From NCBI RefSeq assembly GCF_963855985.1, contig NC_087119.1, positions 7,232,001 through 7,296,000 on the forward strand: a stretch of DNA of 64,000 nt. The letters run 5' to 3'. The DNA is from Ostrinia nubilalis. Lineage: Eukaryota > Arthropoda > Insecta > Lepidoptera > Crambidae. Shown one piece after another: positions 23,620-34,703 of this stretch (positions within the stretch are counted from its first letter, which is position 1; each line of letters opens with the position of its first letter). The position numbers and the translations under genes were made by a program. A model generated the notes under the pieces. It was not told the DNA's origin, did no database searches, and worked only from the letters and a program-made list of their open reading frames with translations.

Positions 23620-23900
23620 AGTCTTAAAGGCCACCTTCTATCAACGGGAGCGCGTAGTAAGTAACTTGCTTCTGAATGTATTGTAACTTCCTACTTTTTT
23701 ATATTTTTAAACCGGCAGACAGTGGTGACTGAGTTTGTTGCGGCGCTTCTTCTCAGCACTTGCCAAATGTTTGTCTCGAAGCGCTGGTAGGGCAAAAAAA
23801 GAATGAGACATGTACTTATAGGCTCCTTAAGAGCATTTGACGATTTGCAAGTACTAATTTAATTAGTCTAAACAAATAAAGATAATTTTGATTTTGATTT
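23620..23900 (+). mobile_element. LINE 3' end with TTTTGA tail
   Basis: The segment contains 'gactgagtttgttgcggcg', 'cttcttctcagcac' and a final 'gataattttgattttgattt', which is the 3' end of a common lepidopteran non-LTR retrotransposon. A related end in the opposite orientation is near 32764-32830 ('aatcaaaatcaaaaat', 'ccacaagtggcac'). Confidence 0.6.
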
Positions 23901-23904
23901 AAAT

Positions 23905-23948
23905 ATTCTGGGAAAACCTAAAACACGTGTTTTAGGTTTTCCCAGAAT
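23905..23948. repeat. perfect 44-bp palindrome centred on CACGTG
   Basis: All 22 base pairs match around the E-box-like centre, and the palindrome directly follows the LINE tail that ends at 23900. No element of its own is evident. Confidence 0.9.
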
Positions 23949-24904
23949 TCACAGGGGAAAATGGCGTGACAAAGTCTGAAAATCACAATTCTATGGTATA
24001 AAGGGTCGCTATAATTACGAAAACAATACGTCGTTGAAGTAACAATACCTCCTAACATTTTTAAGAAATTGCAATAGGCTTAAAATTTAATTTCTCGTGG
24101 ACTTTTTTCATTCAAAATTTTTCTTCTAACTGATACTGATGAACTTTTTAGATAGCATTAAAACTCTGTGGAAATAGCTGCTATACATATGCACGAGTAA
24201 TATATACGTATTTTTCCTACCTCCTGTAAAACAAAAAAATTGCTGCAGTTAGAAGTTATAATATAACTTATTGTCACTTTAACGACGAATACCTACGTGA
24301 CAAAGAATTTCTGTGATCGAACGAGTTTCACGCGAGCGCAGCCGCGAGTCAAAACTAGTGTTCCGTTATGTGCTGTAGATGTCATGTTATGTCGAAGTAT
24401 AATGACCGTCACCCGTAGAGGCCACGGCAATGTCACCTGCGTGCACCTTCCTAGGAATATTCCAGTTACATCACTATGACCTTGGCTGTCAGTGTCGAGT
24501 AGTTTGCACGAACGTAACACGATATTGAAAGTGCATCGTGATAGATTCAATGGATGTACACATATATTTGTGTCGATAAGAGTGTTGTTACTCATAATAC
24601 GAGTAGTGTTATGGAACAATACAGTGGATAATCTGAATAATTATGTTACTGCAAGTGACATACTTATAAGTGGATTCCTTATACCTAACACAGGGTGACC
24701 CTAGTTTAGGCTCCAGATCGCACACTCAGAACAACAATTGTTATTTTCCAAATTTTTTTTTAATGTACTAGAATGAGTGTCTGATAAAATAAACAAAATA
24801 AACAATTTCTTGAAGACCCTTATTACAGAATATTTAAAACTTGATTCAGTCCATAGATTTTTTATCATCGTATAATTTTTAACTAAAGAAAAACGAACAT
24901 TATG

Positions 24905-25013
24905 AGGTTTCACTATGAGGTTTCACAGTGCGCTTGGACGCACGCTATTCAACTCTGTGCGTTCGATTTGCTGCTTCACTTAAGTAAGCATCGTTTGTGA
25001 ATACGGGTGTAAG
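24905..25013 (+). mobile_element. dispersed repeat family B, copy 3
   Basis: It contains 'ttggacgcacgctattcaac', 'gtgcgttcgatttgctgctt' and the end 'gcatcgtttgtgaatacggg'. Confidence 0.6.
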
Positions 25014-25928
25014 TTTGACACATTGACAGTTTCAGTATGGAAAATATGTCAAAATGACAAGTTTATTCTTCAGTTTTATGATATGTGACGATTGAAAAAT
25101 CAGCCCTTAGTAGCCCAGCTAGTGAGCTCTCGACTCGGAGACTAGGTTCGCTGGTCAGGTGTAGGGTTGACAGGTTTGGCTTTTTACGAATGTGGCCGGC
25201 CAAATATTCCCATGTCCGGCCTGTCCGGCTTTTGTTAGACTTTGAATGTGGTTGCAAGGCCTTGTATAACTTTTTAATAACGCAGTAGACACTGGCTAAC
25301 ATGAATATAAAACACTTCAGCTTACTAATCCGTCGGGATATGTCAACGACTTAAGGGTCATAATATAAGTATAAAATTATGAGTATAATATCAGTGTAAG
25401 TATAATATTTTCATCAGATTCTTACACCGACTTCCACGAACACGTTCCTAAATTAACACCTACGCAACTACGAGCGTGAACTTTCGTTCGGGAAATTCGA
25501 GCTGGCGATAAACTTTGGGGGAAGTTTCCCAGAAAAATACATTGTTACCGAAGTTTTTCAGGCTTGTCGAAACCACGGTAAACGTGTTTAATGCTATTGT
25601 GAACAAAGTTCGCGCTACACCTTCAGAAATAACACGAGGTTTGTTGATTGAATGTGTTAAATGGAAAAGTTATAAAGTAAACTAGGTAAAATCATTAGGT
25701 AGAGAAAAGCATTCTTTTGTTTAGGCTATCATCAACTCAAAATTAAAATAAACTAATTTATTTTCATTTTATGACGTTAGTTATTGTATCATAAACACAG
25801 GCACTCAAATATTAAAATACACCCGTATGACCTGTTTGTGGATTCACTACAACACTCCGAAATACCTACGTTTCATCTATTTATAATAGGTACAATTTAT
25901 TGATGACAATAATTCGTCGAATCTACAA

Positions 25929-26053
25929 TAAGGCTGAGTTGCACCACCTAACTTTAATGGGTAACTATAACGATAACCGGTGCTTTTTGTATAGAGTTTG
26001 ACAGATTTCTGACGTTTTTTAAAGTTAAAGTAAGATGGTGCAACCCAGCCTAA
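25929..26053. mobile_element. MITE family A, copy 3
   Basis: Inverted ends 'aggctgagttgcaccacc' and 'ggtgcaacccagcct' enclose a core with 'aacgataaccggtgc' and 'gacagatttctgacg'. It is the most complete copy here. Confidence 0.8.
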
Positions 26054-26608
26054 GTCAAACTTTCTTATTGTATTTTTGTCAACCGCTAGTTTATACACAG
26101 CATTTAGCTATAAGAAATATTATTCTAGGTATTCTAATTTCTAAGATTAATGCCTATGTTAAGTAGCAGTCGTGAATGCGGTGCTACGCCATGGTGACCT
26201 GTAGTTTTCTTAAGTACCTAAGTATAATATTCTGTGATGTAAGGTATACGAGTAGGTAGGTACATACATACGTTTGTAAGTGCGCAGTGCCTATCTATAG
26301 GTATTCGACAGACAGAATGGCTCGCTTTGGAACTAATTACAGCAGTTACTAATTGACGGTGGGAAGGTATGCGACCAATGATAGGCTGCCGGAGATGTGA
26401 GAGCCGAAACATCTGATTAGGCCTAATGAAATTGCTGAAATTTTCCCAGATATTCATGAGTTGCTGATACAAGCGGGGTAAATTCAATGGCTGCTTATTT
26501 CCATTGTTAGTTTTTGAGAATTTATTTACATCTAGGTGTAACTAAAATTATATGTTCATCAACAGTTCGTCGTAAATGACGCCCAATTTGTTTAGAAAGT
26601 TTTATATT

Positions 26609-26822
26609 ATTTATAGCTTTTGCCCGCGGCTTCACCCGCGTGAAATTCAGTTTGTGACATGGTCATTAATTATAGCATTTGTGTTATTCTGGGTTATAAA
26701 CAATAATACTGTAAAGTTTCATCAAAATCCGTTCAGTAGTTTTTGCGTGAAAGAGTAACAAACATGTTAGCAACCAAACATCCACACAAACTTTCGCATT
26801 TATAATATTAGTAGGAGTAGGA
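26609..26822 (-). mobile_element. dispersed repeat family D (ACTAATATTATAAA head), copy 1
   Basis: Read on the - strand it runs from 'tactaatattataaatgcg' through 'gttactctttcacgcaaaa' to 'cacgcgggtgaagccgcgg'. A second copy in the opposite orientation starts at 27758 and is interrupted by the hAT insertion at 27910-30089. A piece is also near 6238-6300. It is a very common lepidopteran repeat, possibly Helitron-like. Confidence 0.7.
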
Positions 26823-28063
26823 TTAGTAGGTTATTATTTTACTCAAAGGTTGACAAAAAAGTGGCAAAAATTTTTCTATAGAAATAAATGTTTCTTAAAT
26901 TCTCCACACAAAATGGCAATTTCGTAAAGACCGCTTATTAGCACATTTCAGGTGCCAATTTTAAACGTTTTCCGTAGTAGGGTAATCGTTGTAAACAATG
27001 CCGCTATTTGTGGTCGAAGTGGTGGTTATCACCCTGACCGCATATCGGCCGATGAGAGCCATCGCGTGATTCCGGGATTATTAACTAAAGTACATAAGGA
27101 AATACATAAATACGTTTCTATGTTTGTAGAAGTAGCGATTATAAATAAATACGATTTGATGCTTTTAATTTTTTTTCGGGGCTCAATGTAAACAGCTAGA
27201 ATTCGCTGCTGTCTTTCTGAAACCTATAATCCGGGCCTCTTCAAGGCACGAGTGACTAGACATTCTAGGCAGGTATGGTAGACTTCATCTCAATTAACAT
27301 CAGGTGCTATTTCAGTAAAAAAATCCATGAAACGAATTTTCTTTATAATTTGAGATGAATACTGCAAGAAAGCCTTGTAAGATTTTCAAATTGTACGGAA
27401 TATGAAACGAAACGCTGTGCTAACAACATCGCTTGGCACAGAACTCACGCTTGCAATTCATAAATCGTTTACAAAGCTTGCTTACTTAGACCACTAAACA
27501 GATGCTCTTTGATTTTCGGAAATTTTAAAGATACCTATTCTATGAATAAAAACTAGCGCATATTTTCGAAGATATCATCAATCTTAAAAGAGTTTTTTTC
27601 CAAAATTTTCATCCAGTTACTTATTCCAGCATAATTTTCATTGATAAGTTATGTAGTAGGTAAATCATTTATTAAAAATAATGTGGTATTGATATTTACT
27701 TAAAGGTGTTTTACATGGTTACATAACAATGGCGAATTATTATTCCTTAACCTACTTCCTACTAATATTATAAATACGAAAGTTTGGATGTCTGGATGTT
27801 TGTTACTCTTTCACGCAAAAACTACTGAACGGATTTTGATGAAACTTTACATTATTATTATTTATAACCCAGAATAACATATAGGCTATAATTTATGACG
27901 ATCTGTGACTAGTGTCCGACCGAATATGGATTTTCAGCCGAAAACGGAAACGAAAACGAAGCTTCGGCTGCAGTCTCATTTTCGGCCGAAAACGAAAACG
28001 AAAACGAAAATGACCTTCAACTGTCAAATTTCAATCTGTAATCAAATATCTTGTAAACAATAT

Positions 28064-28805
28064 GAAAGAAGAACGGTCACGCCCCATACAAAAAAAACCC
28101 AGACCCGACAGAAACGAGACATACCTCAGTTTTTTTGTCATGTCTTAATTAGTTAAATTATATATTTTTTATATTCGAAATCTATGTATAACACCAAAAT
28201 ATTACCCTTTGTTTTTGTTCAGGCGTTATACAAAAACTAATACAAAATGCCTATTAATCACCAAAAGTGGTAAATGTATGTACCTAAATGTCTATTACAG
28301 CTGCTATGGAATGTATCTAGGTGACCTGGAGATACAGCCGGATTATACAGGATGGTTATACATATGGAACCATAAGTGATCTCACTCGATTATTTCTAAA
28401 CTATACAAGACATCGAAAAACTAGTTACTGATTCTGAAAGTGCTTCACGAGCTTTTTCAAATGGTGCCAATAATAGGTTACAGATTATGGAAGCTGGTAA
28501 CATTGAATTTTTGGATTTTGTAACTTCTCGTTTCCACCCTGTATAATCCGGCTGTATCTCCAGGTCACCTAGATATATTCCATAGCAGCTATTTAGGTAC
28601 ATAAATTTACCAATTTTGGTGATAAATAGGCATTTTGTATTAGTTTTTGTATGACGCCTGAACAAAAACAAAGGGTAATAATTTGGTGTTATACATAGAT
28701 TTCGAATATAAAAAATATATAATTTAACTAATTAAGACATGACAAAAAAACTGAGGTATGTCTCGTTTCTGTCGGGCCTGGGTCACAGATGACCGTTCTT
28801 CTTTC
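28064..28805. mobile_element. foldback with about 280-bp arms nested in the hAT element
   Basis: 28064-28347 and 28542-28805 are inverted copies with few differences, carrying for example 'gacagaaacgagacatacct', 'caaaaactaatacaaaatgc' and 'ggagatacagccggattata'. Their centre was the insertion point of the 194-bp element at 28348-28541. Confidence 0.88.
28348..28541. mobile_element. small CAGG-ended element inserted at a palindrome centre
   Basis: It is flanked by TA on both sides. It shares 'ataagtgatctcactcgatt' and 'tttctaaactatacaaga' with the larger element at 53958-54646, so it is an internally deleted relative. Its right end is 'gtttccaccctg'. Confidence 0.75.
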
Positions 28806-31800
28806 CTATGTAAAAACTTTGAAAACCGTTAATGTTTTGACCAAAAACATAATGACGTTTGACAGTTGATTTTGATAAGGATTGATTAAAGAAAACCGGC
28901 ATTAAAACACTAAAAATTTAAGACATTATTATGAATTCTTAGTAGAATATTATTTCCGGTGTATATTGGAATATTGGGAAGTGAAGAAGAAATAAAGGGT
29001 TTCAACTTCAAAAATGAACACAAATACATTTTATGAATGAAATGGAAACTGGAGTTTAGATTAATTTTTTTTATAGGCAATGTCGTTTAAATGATGCCCG
29101 TTTTACTCTAGCCACTCTCACCCTTACATTCGCAACTATACGAGAGCAAATCGCGCTAATAATTTTCTTGCAAATTCACGGCGGAAATTTTCTTACAGAA
29201 CCTGAATTATTTAAGGATTGTTTGCTGTAAACTTTTGACTTGAGATATCTCCACAAGAAAAAGTCGCATGGTGTGAGAAAAAAAAATAGTCCTCAATGTC
29301 TCCATCGAGGTCCTCTCCGTGTGTGGTGAGACACCTTCTTGCTGAAATAGAGTTCCGTAGTTGTCCGGGATGCAGTTGCAGTTGTGGTATCAGACATTCA
29401 TCGATCATTCGACAATACAATTGACTTGTTGATTTATGCAAATTCCGCATAATTTCGTCTTGAACTTGGGCCACGTTCGGCGTCGCTGCTGATTTTGATG
29501 GGTTTGGAGGAATCCTGTGGACGACTTCTTTCTTGCTTGAACTTTTGCACTCACGATGAGGTAAGTTGTGTGCTTGGGCCATCATTCAATCGCTGAATAT
29601 TGAAATGAGTACAAAAAGCGCGACGCACTCGATCTATGATTCGTCGCATTTCAAATACTTATTGCTCAACTGCGAACGCTCTGTAGGCTCCCGACCAGTG
29701 ACTCATGGCGCATTTCAAATCCGCATTAGAATCTATTTTGAAACAATTAAATTTAATGAAAACTCTTTGGTTTTATTTGTATTAAATTTTGAACTTGGAA
29801 AATTCTCGCTGGACACTCTTTACAACGTAACCTCACTTCACAACTTCAAAAGAAAGAGTGTGACAATGACAATACCGCGTCCGTTCAAGTCTGATTGGAA
29901 CCATGAGTGCACCCGATTCACTCCCGAAGATATCGGAACGATAAACGTCACCATCTTATTCACGTATTTCTGATATTCGGTTTGGCCGAAGCTTCGGCTG
30001 GTTTTTGGCCGAAAACGAAAATATGGCCGAATGTCCATGTTTTGGCCGAAAATGGCCGAAAACGAAAACGAATATTCGGTCGGTCACTATCTGTGACAAA
30101 CTAAATTTTACGCGGGTGAAGCCGCCGGCAAAAGCTAGTGAAAAATAAGTAGAAAAAAATTGTAGGATTAAAAAAAAAATACTGCCATATTCGATTATTT
30201 GAAGTGGTCTTATTAATACCCTAGTTCCAGAAAATAAAAAAAGTACGTTGTAAGTATGTAGGTACATTTATATTACTTTCTTTACATAGAGGGACAAAAG
30301 ATTTCCCTGTGATATTCCTAGGAATGCTTTTGCCAATACTGCCAAGTTATGTGTCATATGAAAAAAATTCCTTCACAATTTGTTGTGTCAGTGCCACACC
30401 TGTGTCACGCTGTGGAAGCGAACGGGAATGTGCCCACTGTACGTTGGATGAAAGGCATTCATGCCTTTGAACGTTCGACTTCTGACTTATTTCACGCAAC
30501 ATTTTTAAAATTTTGGATGTCGTAACTTAAGTAAATACTTTAAACTTAACACACCTGAATAATCGTAGTCTGGTGGTTTAACGATGAAAAATGGCGATAT
30601 AAAGCTTAAAATTACTGCTCATCAAGGCACAGTGTATAAAAAACTGACAGACACTTAAAAATTGATTTGATTTCAGTCCACACAGTAGTTTAAGCCAATC
30701 AGTTTCGATTGATGTTCCGAATATATGCTGTAAAACCTTAACTTCGTCACAAAATATCGAATCACATTCGGAACACGGGGGCCTCGTATAGCGTTCGTTA
30801 ATTGTTTTGTTTTGGCATGAATTATTCAAAGCCGATTGTGAACCAGGTCAGGGAGTGGTTCAGCTCTGCTTGGTAAGGGATGTGTTTAATTTCATAAAAA
30901 TCTCTATGTTTCACGTTTCGTTACACTTTTCGGGACTTTGTGCCTTTATAAATTCAACTGACATGAAAATACGACATGACACCAGCTCAGTAGTAGTACG
31001 GATGGATCCATCTCTGTGGCAAAATTTATCTACAGTCGTTACTCGATATTACTATAAAATCTCGGTCAACCGCAATTTATGGCACTATAAGTATAGATAG
31101 CACTTTTAGTTGCTTTTCTATATAACGTCCTAACGCACTTACATTATGTCAAGATGTTTTAGAACATCTCTCAAAATTCCCCTACATTTTCAACCACATA
31201 TCGGGAATATCGCCGTAACCTAATTCTAGAACATTTTAGGATGACGCGATGCAAACCGTAAGTGGATTTTAGGGTGACTCGATTATTCTGCCTACCCGCG
31301 GCAGATGTGTAGTTTTGTAACTCGTATTTGAGTTGCGCCCAGCAAAAATCAAATTCCGATGCAGTCGGGCAGTAATCGAGGAAGGACGGAGAACGGTAAC
31401 TAGTTCATCGGCAATTGACGGTCTAAGCTGTGACGAGATTTTGCGGCCTGAGGGGATCTAGCGACCGGCAATTTTAAAAATAACGGATGAACTCCAGGAC
31501 AAGGTGAAGCTTTTCTCTTTTTGCATGCAATATTGACACGTTACGTTACGTAAAATACAAGAGCTCTGCTGCTGCAATTCTTTTGACGATACTAAACACT
31601 GTGACGTCTTGTAGTTAGTGATATGTTGAAACATGAATTTTAAGTTTTCACCTCTTCCTTCAAAAACAAGTGATAGCGTGGGTAGCTTAACACTAATAAG
31701 CAAACATTTTATATCATGCGATAGCCAATAAAATTATCTATTAGCAGAAGTAGAAAACAGATACAAGTTTCATACATTTTAAGGGAGTAAGAATGGATTT

Positions 31801-32439
31801 AATTAGAAAAAAACAAGACTTTTTTCACTTCTTTTCAGTTATTTTCCAACACAAGAAAAAACAGGTCGTTAAGGTATATTTTATTTGCATTGTATTATTA
31901 GTATTTGAGCTATTCTACAAAACGAATGTAAATTTATTAGTCTACGTCTATTAGCTTCGACGTAATTGTTGAACAAAGATACCCCTTCCCAGCGGTTTCT
32001 TCGAATCGAAACAGTCGAATTTTAGAAAGCCGAAATTTAGAATCACTGAAACCGTTTCTATCCATAACGACTTCAGTCCCCAAAATGTATTTACACTGAA
32101 CTAAAGCGGGGTTTATGACATATTCAGCTTACTAATAGTATTTGCTAGTTCCCAGCATTCATCGGTTTCCCAAAACCAGGCATTAGCCTGCCCTAAATGC
32201 AACTACTTACTCGCAAAATGCGATGTGATATTCCGAATACTGATTGCCCGGCAGTGTAACGCGAGTAGTTTGAATATTAAAGCAATCGGAACTAGGCTAC
32301 GATCTGCGTTAATAGAATTTGGCAAATTAGCTAAATAAGTATGATTTGATTCTTCCGATGCGGATAGTCAAATACATAACAAAAAAAGGGAAGTTCATTA
32401 AACTTACCTATTTCGTTGTTTATTTGCATCTAAATAACA

Positions 32440-32641
32440 GTACCTCTAGTAGGAAAAACTTTCGAGTTCGTTTCGTTGCGTATTCAAAGTGTCATCGAAA
32501 AATTTTGTATGAAAAATTAAACAGCGCCCCCTATATTATAGCCGCCCTAGGGGGCGCTGTTTAATTTTTCATACAAAATTTTTCGATGACACTTTGAATA
32601 CGCAACGAAACGAACTCGAAAGTTTTTCCTACTAGAGGTAC
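32440..32641. mobile_element. perfect hairpin element, 94-bp arms
   Basis: The arms 32440-32533 and 32548-32641 appear to be exact inverted copies around a 14-base centre, running from 'gtacctctagtagg' inward to 'gcgccccctat'. Possible 3-base CAG duplications flank the element. Perfect arms suggest a recent insertion or conversion. It lies in the transporter intron and would fold in the transcript. Confidence 0.9.
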
Positions 32642-33328
32642 AGACATGTTGTCTTTTGCGAGACGGAAGACGTAAGAATTAATTCTATCTGAAAAATATG
32701 TCGACCATTTTACAAGGATTCTTTTGAATACTGCACTTGTCTCACATCATGAGTCTTTTACAATAATCAAAATCAAAAATATTTTATTCAATTTTGACCA
32801 CAAGTGGCACTTATGAGTACCTAAGATAAACATTATGAGAATTAAGGTGGAAGCTGCAAGCTAACCGTAGACGGTGCAGATCAAGCGGCAAGCTGATCTC
32901 TCCATAGTGACACTACTTGAATGTATTGTACAAAATGACTTTCAGTAGTAGTATTTCACCGCAATTAACAGATTTAAATTGTGCTCATTATACTCGTACC
33001 TTGAAATATTTATTTTATTTGCGTTTTAGTCATAATTTTATCCATTTGAACCCCTTTTATATTTGATAATTTTGGAATAAGCCACAATCTAATCTTGTTG
33101 ACCCTATAGCAACAAATTCGGCCCCATTTAAAAAAAATGCAAATATGTGCGTTTTTGTTCCAGAGCACAAGCCAAGGCATGACGAGCCAACACGTGATGG
33201 TTCGCCGAGTGACTCGCAGGTAACAAGCTAGCGATGCTGGGCGTCCTGGCAAGCGCGAAAGGCCGGCCGACATATCTTATAACTCATACATTTCTCGTGT
33301 AAACCATAACTTGGTTATTTCCTAGCAG

Positions 33329-33432
33329 TTCCCCTGATTCGGACGACTCAATGGATTCCCATGCCGAAGACGAGAGCGACGGACGCGACGACACATTCCT
33401 GGTGAATTCCAACAACGAGAACAAATTCTATG
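33329..33432 (+). CDS. cationic amino acid transporter, acidic loop exon
   Basis: The acceptor TATTTCCTAGCAG leads into 'SPDSDDSMDSHAEDESDG' and 'DDTFLVNSNNENKFYG', a strongly acidic, serine-rich cytosolic segment that matches the loop of insect CAT proteins, where SPDSDD and ENKFYG are recurrent. The first base completes a codon begun upstream (phase 2), which the exon at 10185-10339 cannot supply, hence the inferred missing exon. The acceptor is a tandem TAGCAG, so two acceptors three bases apart are possible and would add or drop one residue. The donor is TATG|gtaag and the exon ends in phase 1. Confidence 0.88.
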
Positions 33433-34559
33433 GTAAGGCCTTTTGATTTGCGACCTTTTTTTTATTGCCCAAGCGAAAATGCTGGCTTTGCGAGTGTTAA
33501 AAATTAACTGTCTTCTAAAAATACCCAAGTGCGTGTCGTCACGCGCAGTGTAGGGTTCCGTAATGTACCTATTTCAGAAGCAAGCAATTAAGTACTTAAT
33601 CTAAAGTCACTTTTAATATTTTCTTCTAATGAATTTTTATTCGGTAAGAAATTTAATAATACATGAGTTAAACGACTATTACTCTTAAACTAACTGATTT
33701 ATCTTAACCGTTATAGTTTTCCTAGAAAGTTTATAAAAGCACTATTGTTAAGAACTTTTCCAGATTTTTTTTGTAGAAAGGTAAGTAATTGAAGTCTGTT
33801 ATCGTAAGTTCGTTGCCAATAGTAATAATATAGCATTTATGCAAGCTACTATAGTTAGAAAACGACTGTCACTGTTTTTAAGAATTACTTGAAAATGAAT
33901 TCGTTCATTAATTCAGAAAGATTGCTTATAATTAATACCTTTTCACAGATCGCAATCGCAATCATAATTACAATCCCTTTGAACCTGATTGCTACGGGTG
34001 TTGAAATTGGATAAGGGACCTTTCTTTTTAGTCTGCTTTAAAATCTAACAATCAATTAAAACAACTGAGGAATAATCACTATTTTGTGATTACAATACAA
34101 TGCTCTTATAAAAACAATTTTATCGCAACGAGTCTGAGTAAAACAACTTTTGCTTTGGTTATTACTAAAATAAAGTTTCGCATACGACATACTTGTGCAT
34201 ACAGAGTTAAACTAATTCTTGCCAAATCACAATTTAGCGAAGCCTTATGATGGTGCTTTTAAATCATGATTGCCGATGTCGGCTTCACATCTCCGTTTTA
34301 TAATTATGTCTTTATCAGTACAAACCTTAAAAGGGAGCTGGTGTGAAAAGTAAACATTCGACCACACCAACGCGTGCAACCTGCGTGCGCGATGGCGATC
34401 AGATGATGTGTATGAATTTGAGCGATGAGTTCACATCAACGCGTCCTGATCCTGACATTGGTCGCGGCTCGCTACGATCTATATGCACCATCACCATTGC
34501 GTTGGTCCGGCCGAAGATTAAGTGTACAGAACTTTTAAAGATACTTCTTTTTTCAACAG
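33433..34559 (+). other. transporter intron
   Basis: It contains a TAGGGTTCCGTA motif at 33551-33562, whose inverted match lies beyond the next exon at 34848-34859, and a small element at about 34362-34515 just before the acceptor. The rest is AT-rich with no other feature seen. Confidence 0.7.
34362..34515. mobile_element. MITE-like repeat with CCAACGCGTGCA ends
   Basis: 'ccacaccaacgcgtgcaacc' at the left, an internal 'gatgagttcacatcaacgcg' and 'ttgcgttggtccggcc' at the right. A second copy is at 45893-45995 with the same internal block. The copy here ends about 45 bases before the transporter acceptor at 34558-34559. Confidence 0.6.
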
Positions 34560-34703
34560 GCGCTGTGCCCGGAGGCACTTCTGGCAACACCACCCGCTGT
34601 GGCCGGTTCTTCGGCGCCATCTACCGGCAGCTCTACGCGATGTCCTACCTCTGCCCTGGGTTCTTCCCCTGGGTTGACAACGGTCCTGCTACGAGTCAGT
34701 CAG
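34560..34703 (+). CDS. cationic amino acid transporter, loop-to-membrane exon
   Basis: The acceptor TTTTTTCAACAG completes the glycine codon from the previous exon. The exon encodes 'AVPGGTSGNTTRCGRFFG', then 'LYAMSYLCPGFFPWVDNG' and PATSQSG. The PG-FPWV-x-GPAT-xx-SG pattern is a conserved stretch leading out of the intracellular loop in insect CAT proteins. The donor is TCAG|gtcagt and the exon ends in phase 1, matching the next exon. A MITE-like repeat ends about 45 bases upstream of the acceptor. Confidence 0.92.

Larger units (their letters stand above)
27910..30089. mobile_element. hAT-superfamily transposon with exact 8-bp target duplication
   Basis: tctgtgac flanks both sides (27902-27909 and 30090-30097). 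The ends 'tagtgtccgaccgaatat' and the inverted 'atattcggtcggtcacta' match at 17 of 18 positions and are followed by CGAAAACGAAAACG arrays and 'ttcggccgaaaacg' repeats, typical of this hAT group. The 2180-bp body contains a nested inverted repeat (28064-28805). Short frames, 125 codons at 29585-29211 on - and 136 codons at 29566-29973 on +, have no domain I recognise, so the element is probably a deletion derivative without a working transposase. Confidence 0.88.
27758..30145 (+). mobile_element. dispersed repeat family D, copy 2, split by a hAT insertion
   Basis: The head and body are at 27758-27909 and the tail 'ttacgcgggtgaagccgcc' at 30108-30145. Removing 27910-30089 and one copy of the duplication tctgtgac restores an ordinary family D copy, so this repeat was in place before the hAT element arrived. 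Confidence 0.75.
10340..33328 (+). other. giant transporter intron, transposon-rich
   Basis: About 23 kb separates two in-order transporter exons, so this reads as intron and probably contains one small unrecognised exon of length 3n+2. I looked for a short exon joining the TSFA end to the SPDSDDS start and could not identify one. Apart from the elements listed separately, the gaps (10370-11030, 11220-12760, 13190-14570, 17640-18160, 18270-19260, 19420-20090, 21380-23040, 24000-24900, 25020-25920, 26060-26600, 26830-27750, 30150-32430, 32850-33320) are AT-rich and show no supported gene. A small inverted pair (CCCAACGTTGGTGCCAA near 12000 and its complement near 12052) is present. The 136-codon frame at 21452-21859 on the - strand overlaps a repeated TATGGAAAATATG segment and has no recognisable domain. 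Confidence 0.7.

Noticed and set aside
24293..24619. Frame containing MTVTRRG as the missing transporter microexon
   Set aside because: The similarity to an expected K/R-VTR stretch is only four residues and no GT donor in the right phase follows it.
29211..29973. Two overlapping 125- and 136-codon frames as a possible hAT transposase
   Set aside because: Neither shows BED finger or hAT catalytic or dimerisation motifs, and they overlap on opposite strands; they are kept only as unassigned frames inside the element.
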